Of a stretch of DNA of 64,000 nucleotides, positions 58,659 to 64,000 are shown in pieces (position 1 is the first letter of the stretch; each line of letters opens with the position of its first letter). The notes beneath the pieces were generated by a model. The model searched no databases. It saw only the letters and a list, made by a program, of their open reading frames with translations, and was not told the origin of the DNA. The DNA comes from Asterias amurensis. Lineage: Eukaryota > Echinodermata > Asteroidea > Forcipulatida > Asteriidae. The DNA is taken from positions 3,384,001 through 3,448,000 of the forward strand of contig NC_092665.1 of assembly GCF_032118995.1 (NCBI RefSeq). The letters run 5' to 3'. A program made the translations under genes and the position numbers.

Positions 58659-59015
58659 GTTTCAATTTTATTAGGGAAACAATGCAGTGTTTGTTACTTT
58701 TTATTCTGTCATAAAAAATAATAATGGGGCGTTTGAGGTTTAAGTGTTGTCTAACAGGTCTTTTTTAAACCTTAATTCAAGTCCAAGATCAAGGTTATTT
58801 CTCTGCAGGGGCAAGACGCGATCTCTGGTCAATGTTCGAGAATATTCTACAAGAGGGCGCTATTTTAGGCACTCTGCTGTCGGGTAGAGTAAAATGCACG
58901 GTCACAGACTTAAACCAAGTCTTTTTTTGGGGGGGGGGGCGGGGCATTGCGAAGTGTATTATGGACATAGGCCTGATAAAACGTAAGATGCTGGATATAG
59001 GTCACATTGTCTCAA

Positions 59016-59560
59016 AGGCATTGGACACCTTTTTGTAAACTGTCAAGACAAGTATCCTAATTGATGTGTATTCCAACATAAGAACAACAAATCCGTAAAC
59101 GGTTTGGACTCAACATTAGTCATCGAAGTTGCAAGAGAACTTGCTGAAAGCAAACACACATGGTTGTTGCACAAAATGTGTGAGCATTCAGACACCTAAA
59201 AAAGGCTTCAGGCCTGATGTTTTTTAATAGTTTGAGTGAGATATTCCCTCTTTCTCAAAAACTACTTTACTTCAGAGGGAGCCGTTCCTCGCAATGTTTT
59301 ATATTACTGTCGGGTAGAATAAACTGCACGGCCACAGACTTGAACCGAGTCTATAGTATTTGTTTCTTTTTTGGGGTTGGGGGAGGGGGGTGGACATTGC
59401 GAAGTGTTTATGGACACGGCCTGATAAAACGTAAGAGGCTGGAGAAAGACTCTGCTAGGGTCGACACGTCAGGCCATTAACTTTTATTGCAATGTTTTAT
59501 ACTACCAACGGCTCTCCATATTGCTTGTTACCAAAGTAATTATCAGTATCCAGCGCCTTT
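59016..59560 (+). repeat. MITE family B, enlarged/rearranged copy
   Basis: TCAAAGGCATTGGACACCTT at the left and ACCAAAGTAATTATCAGTAT plus CCAGCGCCTTTAAAG at the right. TTCAGAGGGAGCCGTTCCTC occurs inside. A segment with TGTCGGGTAGAATAAACTGC (also at 58,878) is inserted at about 59,310-59,480. Confidence 0.6.
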
Positions 59561-59897
59561 AAAGGGCAAAGTCTACGGATAAAATAAATAAATGGAAAGG
59601 TCAAGCGGCAATTCAACACAACTCTACAAATTGAACCCAGTGTGGAAGAATAAAAATGTTTTATAATTTGTATACAATTGATTCATGTACAATTGGTGGG
59701 GTCACATTTTGTAAAGGGTCATATTTTGTACAAGAGTGTATAAACAGCACTCTGCACACACCTGGTAATGTTAGTATAGATCATTTTGAAACATTTGAAA
59801 TAGTTTGTCATTCATTCAAGGCCGTTGTTGAGATCTGTTTGTTGAGAATCTTCGACTGTATAGCGGCTGATTTGCGACTACATACAGGCGGTGAACC

Positions 59898-62569
59898 ATG
59901 GCAAAATGTCGTCAAAGAAACTACAGTTGCAGTTGGAAGCTGATCGTAGTCTTCGCCTCGTTCAGTAATAGCCTTCTCATAGTTGGAGTAAACCACTGCA
60001 CGGGAATACTCTTTGCAAGTTTCCAGAACGAGTTTAGGAGCACCACGGCGGAGACTGCGGCAATCTCTAGTATTATGACGTCATCGACATTCTTCGGAGG
60101 TGAAAACTTTTTCAAATCAGTATTTCTTTTATTTTCTGTATTGTACAGTTTTGTCAGTGTTTAGTTGCAACACAAATCTGTGCATGTCCATTGTTTCGTC
60201 ATCATTTCTTTTCTAACATGGCGGCGAGATGACGTCAGTGCAAAAGGTAAGGGCCCTCTTCGAAGCATCAACGGCTTCGGCTTTGGATTCGGCTTCAGGC
60301 TCCGTTCTCTCGTCTGAAACCCTGAGCACGTACGCAAAGCACGCACATTGGTCACAACGAACAACCTTTGGGCAAAGCTATAGCCTGAGCCGAATCTGGA
60401 GTGGTTTTGAAAATGGCCTAAAAGGCGCCCCTACGCTAGACTTGATTCAAGTCCCATTCTCGTGTGGGTGAGAGGTCCCTAAGCTGTTACCTCAGCTTAC
60501 TATGAAACAACCCGTAGCATACAGTACAGTGCGCGCTCGCCGTCAAAATGAGCATGCGGAACAGGTTTTGGAATGCAGAGCATCACAAAACAGTAGTTTC
60601 CTGGGGATGATGGCACGGGATTGGGACTTAAGTCAAGTCTACCCCTACGCAAGAGGTCTCATTGTAGTACGTTCTCATGATTACACACATCGATGTAAGG
60701 ATAAAACCAAATAATAGTTTCGCATACACCTTTCTATCAAAATAATTTGAGAATGACTTGAATGAGTATTTTGTGGTTTTTGTTTTCTTCATAGCTACCA
60801 TTGGGGGTGCTTTGGGGAACGTTCTTGGCTGCCGTATCACCGCAATGATTGGTGGATTCTGCACCCTAATTGGCATGATATGGGGCGCCCTTACCAGCAA
60901 TATTTACTCGTTTTACGTCGCAAGTGTTGTCATAGGTGAGTAACAGCAAAGTGGTCATTGATATCTGTAATAATGATGTTTCAATGCAGAGCTTCATTTT
61001 GTCGTTCAAAAAATGACATAATTTAGAACAGAAGAAAAGAACGCCGCCAATAGTCTGCCACAGAAAGGTTATTTTGAAAGCAGGCAATTAAAAAATTACC
61101 AGGCGTTTCTGTACGACAAACAAATATTTCGTATTTTGATGTGTTTATGTAACTAATCTGGGTATTCACAATACTGTATAAATCACGATGGGGTTCCCTG
61201 TACAAAACAACCTGTCTAAGACAAACTGTGGGTGGCGCCCTGTATGAAAACTTCCTCAAGATATAGACACTTTAATATAATGGTTTCCCTTAAGTATAAA
61301 TCCAGACCGAAACTAAGAAAATAAAAATCTACAGTCTAAAATAATCTGTTTGTCATTTTCAGGACTCGGCTCTGGGATTCTCTACACGCCCTCTGTTGTC
61401 GTCCTTGCTCAATACTTTAATAAAGGTTACGGTCTTGCCTGTGGGTTAAGAAGCTGTGGTATTGGAATAGGAATGATTGTATACGGCCCATTGGTGCAAA
61501 CTCTATTGGATACTTACGGTTGGAGAGGTACCATTATTATCATGGGTGCTATTTTAGCTAATACGATTGCAGCTGGGGCGATCTTTCGCCCCGTAAAACC
61601 TCACCACAAAGTCCAGGAACAACAAGAGATGGCCAAGCTAAACAACAGAACGGTTGAAAAGTCTCCAAAGTCAAAGAAAAAATGTCATGCTACAACTATT
61701 GTGAAGTTATTTCGGCTGAATTTGTTACGTTCGAGTTACCGCGTCTGCGTAGTTTGTTTCGCACACTGCACCTACGTCTCTGCGTATTACTGCTTCTCAA
61801 TCTACCTCGTCTCGTTTGCTACGTCATTGGGTATCCTGAACACAGATGCAGCATTCCTGTTTAGTATTTCGGGTATCACCAGCATTGTTGGGCGTCTGCT
61901 ATGTGGAGTTATATGCGGAAAGTTATCCGCCCAAGTGATCTACCAACTTACTATGCTCGTCTGTGGAGGTTCGATTCTCATAACTCTACTTGGTACATAC
62001 ACGTACTTTGTGCTATCATCGGCCATTTTGGGATTCGGAGTTGGGTTTTATCAGACCATTGTTTTGGTAGTAGTGCGTGACTTTGTAGGAGTGGATAACT
62101 TCGGATCCGCAGTTGGGATGATTTCTCTATTGAGCGGTGTAGCTGGCTTGCTTGGTCCTGTACTGGCAGGTAAGTAATACAGACAAAGGCATACACTCTG
62201 GTGAAATTTCAACCACTTACTGCAAACACTGATCGTATCTGACCCTTTCCGAAACGACTGGATTTGGCTTTAGATTCGGCTCAGGCTAGCTTGGCCCCGC
62301 GGTTGTTTTGAAAATATTGCGCATGCTTTGCATTCAAGCCTGAAGCCGAACCCTAAACCGTAGCCGTGGTTTCGAAAAAGGCATATTATAAATCGCCGTT
62401 CTTTTTCCCTTCATTTTTCACAGGCGCCCTCTACGATGTGAATGGGAGCTACTTCGTCCTTTTTGCTATCTTCGGTGGATTATTTTTCCTGGGATTCCTA
62501 CCGACACTCTTGTTTCCTTATCTGAAGAGGATTGAGCCCGGAATAGCCGATGACACCGTGGGCAAATAA
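59898..62569 (+). CDS. Monocarboxylate-transporter-like MFS protein (SLC16 family), four exons
   Basis: Exons 59,898-60,099, 60,795-60,935, 61,363-62,169 and 62,424-62,569 join in phase to 431 residues plus stop. All borders are GT-AG (GGAG/GTGAAA, ATAG/GTGAGT, CAG/GTAAGT; acceptors TTCATAG, TTTTCAG, TTCACAG). The ATG has a good context (ACCATGG). The SLC16 fold is shown by repeated glycine-rich helices, SGILYTPSVVVLAQYF then NKGYGLACGLRSCG (the family's YF-KR-LA-G region), a charged central loop (EKSPKSKKK) between two six-helix halves, and GRLLCGVICGKL in the second half. The usual helix-1 motif, an acid-GG-W-GW, is degenerate here (NYSCSWK). Related proteins carry lactate, pyruvate or aromatic acids with protons; the substrate cannot be read from this sequence. 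Introns contain repeats. Confidence 0.85.
60250..60660. repeat. Composite repeat in MFS intron 1 (family E plus ACTTGATTCAAGTC block)
   Basis: AGGGCCCTCTTCGAAGCATC to TTTTGAAAATGGCC is a family-E-like piece. AGACTTGATTCAAGTCCCAT and GGGACTTAAGTCAAGTCTAC are inverted ends of the next ~225-bp piece, whose body matches 51,660-51,840 in inverse order. Confidence 0.65.
62228..62385. repeat. Foldback family E, copy in MFS intron 3
   Basis: CCCTTTCCGAAACGACTGGA and TAGCCGTGGTTTCGAAAAAG lie at the ends. GGCTCAGGCTAGCTTGGCCC and CAAGCCTGAAGCCGAACCC lie inside. It is only about 40 bases before the last exon. Confidence 0.6.
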
Positions 62570-62760
62570 AATCTCATTTCAAACACAAACCACTTGTCTG
62601 TATTAAAACCATTGACTGTGTGTGGGTCAGTGCTGTAAGACATCAATGGCTTTGGACTATTCGATATCCGTGTTCCACAATCTGCACTATATGTGTATCT
62701 TTAGAGCTAAATAGACCTGATAACGATAGGAGTAAACAAATGTAACAGCCCATGTAATAA
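62565..62760 (+). terminator. Poly(A) signals of the MFS gene
   Basis: AATAAA at 62,565-62,570 overlaps the stop codon; AATAAA at about 62,756 is the more likely functional signal because it leaves a 3' UTR of about 190 bases. Confidence 0.45.
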
Positions 62761-62849
62761 AAAATGACTACCACGGAAGACTCATCAAAGTGTGTGTGTG
62801 GGGGGGGGGGGCTTAAAATTCACACTAAATCCAACATCTTTCATCCAAC

Positions 62850-63217
62850 AATCCATAAAAACCAAGTCAAAGAAGTGGAGATGGGCAGGTCACCTACAAG
62901 GAGGTATGACAGTTTATAGGTGGGCATCAAAACAACCAATGGGAGACTTCTGGGACGCTTGGTGGCAGCAGATTTACCAGGTAAAATCCATTGTTCTCGG
63001 TAAAGTGCGCATGCTCAGAATTACGTAAACAATGGAAATTTACCAGTTAAGTCTGCTGCCACCTAGCGTTCCAAAGTCCCCGTAAACCGGACAAAAAAGA
63101 GGGTGACAAAACAGAAGATAAAATAAGGGGTATTGTATGGGCAACAAACAGCTCGTGATATAGTGAAATGGGGGATTTGTGAAGAGGCTTTCCTCCTGCA
63201 GTGGAGAGAAAGAGGCT
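62850..63217 (+). mobile_element. LINE 3' end, split by a foldback insertion
   Basis: KTKSKKWRWAGHLQGG (near 62,857-62,905) matches the conserved KWRWAGH block downstream of the reverse transcriptase in many LINEs. CEEAFLLQWRERG-stop at about 63,178-63,217 resembles the usual LINE C-terminus. Between them lies the foldback at 62,955-63,075 and frames are broken. It is a dead 3' fragment. Confidence 0.7.
62955..63075. repeat. Foldback element inside the LINE fragment
   Basis: ACGCTTGGTGGCAGCAGATT plus TACCAGGTAAAATCCATTG and CAATGGAAATTTACCAGTTA plus AGTCTGCTGCCACCTAGCGT are inverted arms of about 38 bp around a 40-bp loop. Confidence 0.85.
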
Positions 63218-63319
63218 AGACAAAACTGACCACTCCATTCTTGTTTAATGACACATAGCGCATGAGCACTAACATTTTAGTTGGCAAGAGTAGGGGACAT
63301 CGTGCTGCGTTGTAAGCGG

Positions 63320-63680
63320 CATATGGTAGACTTGATTCAAGTCCCGTTCTCGTGCGAGAGGTCCCTAAATAATAGTGTATGCCAACCCGCGAAGGTTCGG
63401 GGACTAGCCGCGCAAAATTTTATTGGCGTCAGGCGACGGGACTGACAATAAAAAGACTCTCACGGGATGGGGGCTTGAGTCAAGTCTAGGCTAATGGCGG
63501 CTTGACGCAGGCGCGACTGTGCGTCTGCTGAGTGCAACTCTCAGTAGACTTGATTCAAGTCTCATGCTCGTGTGAGAGGTCCCTATAGCATGCATATCAC
63601 CCCCAACTTACTATAAAACAACACGTAGCATATACACACAGTGCGCGCTCGCGGTCAAAATATGGTCGTTTGCAAACCAA
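63320..63680. repeat. Repeats with AGACTTGATTCAAGTC ends
   Basis: TAGACTTGATTCAAGTCCCG at 63,329 and GGCTTGAGTCAAGTCTAG at about 63,472 are inverted. A second TAGACTTGATTCAAGTCTCA starts at about 63,545 with a body (CAGTGCGCGCTCGCGGTCAA) shared with 60,530. Confidence 0.65.
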
Positions 63681-63944
63681 TAGGGTTAGTACGCACGCGT
63701 GAAAGTAATTAACACAATGGAAAGGGTCTTTATAATAGGCCATTTTCGTCCCCACTTCCTACCTTCGGAGAGTAACTATAAATATAAGAAGGAGACTTGC
63801 GGGTATAACCATGGTGAAATATCTCTTTTGAGGGAGTGTTGCCTCCGAAAAGAGCCGTTGTGGTCTCGATGTTTCGAACAGTGTACTCTGCTCGTCTTCA
63901 GGAGACGCTTGTTTTCTATACCTTCGGAGTTCATCTTAAAGGTA

Positions 63945-64000
63945 GTGGACACTATTGGTAATTGTCAAAGACTAGCCTTAACAGTTGGTGTATCTCAACA
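63945..64000 (+). repeat. MITE family B, left end, runs off the window
   Basis: AAGGTAGTGGACACTATTGG, TAATTGTCAAAGACTAGCC and GTGTATCTCAACA match the left end of the family. Confidence 0.8.

Noticed and set aside
60229..60471. 80-codon + ORF inside the MFS intron
   Set aside because: It is entirely within a composite repeat that also occurs at 51.8 kb, with different readings.

Overview
The window looks like part of an animal nuclear genome. Long introns have GT-AG borders, the three readable genes are metazoan families, and tRNA-derived SINEs, miniature inverted-repeat elements (MITEs) and minisatellites fill most of the rest. The repeat types and the invertebrate-style ClC-6 and adenosine-receptor-like proteins suggest an echinoderm, perhaps a sea star. 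That placement is inference, not proof.

Layout. (1) 1-15.5 kb, + strand: the 3' part of a poorly identified gene. It has a NOC2L-like exon (3801-3989), a proline/charge-rich stretch in a different frame that runs into it (to 4092), an acidic exon (6421-6683) and a probable last exon (14795-14870) with poly(A) signals near 15.4-15.53 kb. The inferred 8.1 kb last intron holds a ~4.6 kb minisatellite whose ~53-bp unit carries splice acceptor and donor sequences in the gene's own orientation. (2) 15.5-34.9 kb: no recognisable protein gene, but two more minisatellites (30-bp unit at 18.25-19.56 kb, 78-bp unit at 27.85-31.57 kb), a decayed ~30-bp repeat, SINEs and MITEs. (3) 34,982-47,197, - strand: a complete 21-exon CLCN6 (ClC-6) gene, 889 codons, with all exon phases consistent. 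An upstream ORF and a CCAAT-bearing palindrome lie before its start codon. (4) 47.6-54.2 kb: a dense cluster of foldback elements, some nested, plus a tandem duplication. (5) 54,181-55,384, - strand: a two-exon class A GPCR, adenosine-receptor-like, with changed pocket residues. (6) 59,898-62,569, + strand: a four-exon, 431-aa monocarboxylate-transporter-like (SLC16/MFS) gene. (7) 62.6-64 kb: the 3' end of a LINE split by a foldback element, followed by further repeats.

The genes do not form a pathway. ClC-6 is a late-endosomal Cl-/H+ exchanger, the GPCR is a plasma-membrane receptor and the MFS protein is a membrane transporter. The most unusual structures are the splice-site-bearing minisatellite, the cluster of TGCATATGCA palindromes at 8.4-8.85 kb, a module with a strong 5' splice site present twice (8.86 and 20.56 kb), and the very regular foldback families.
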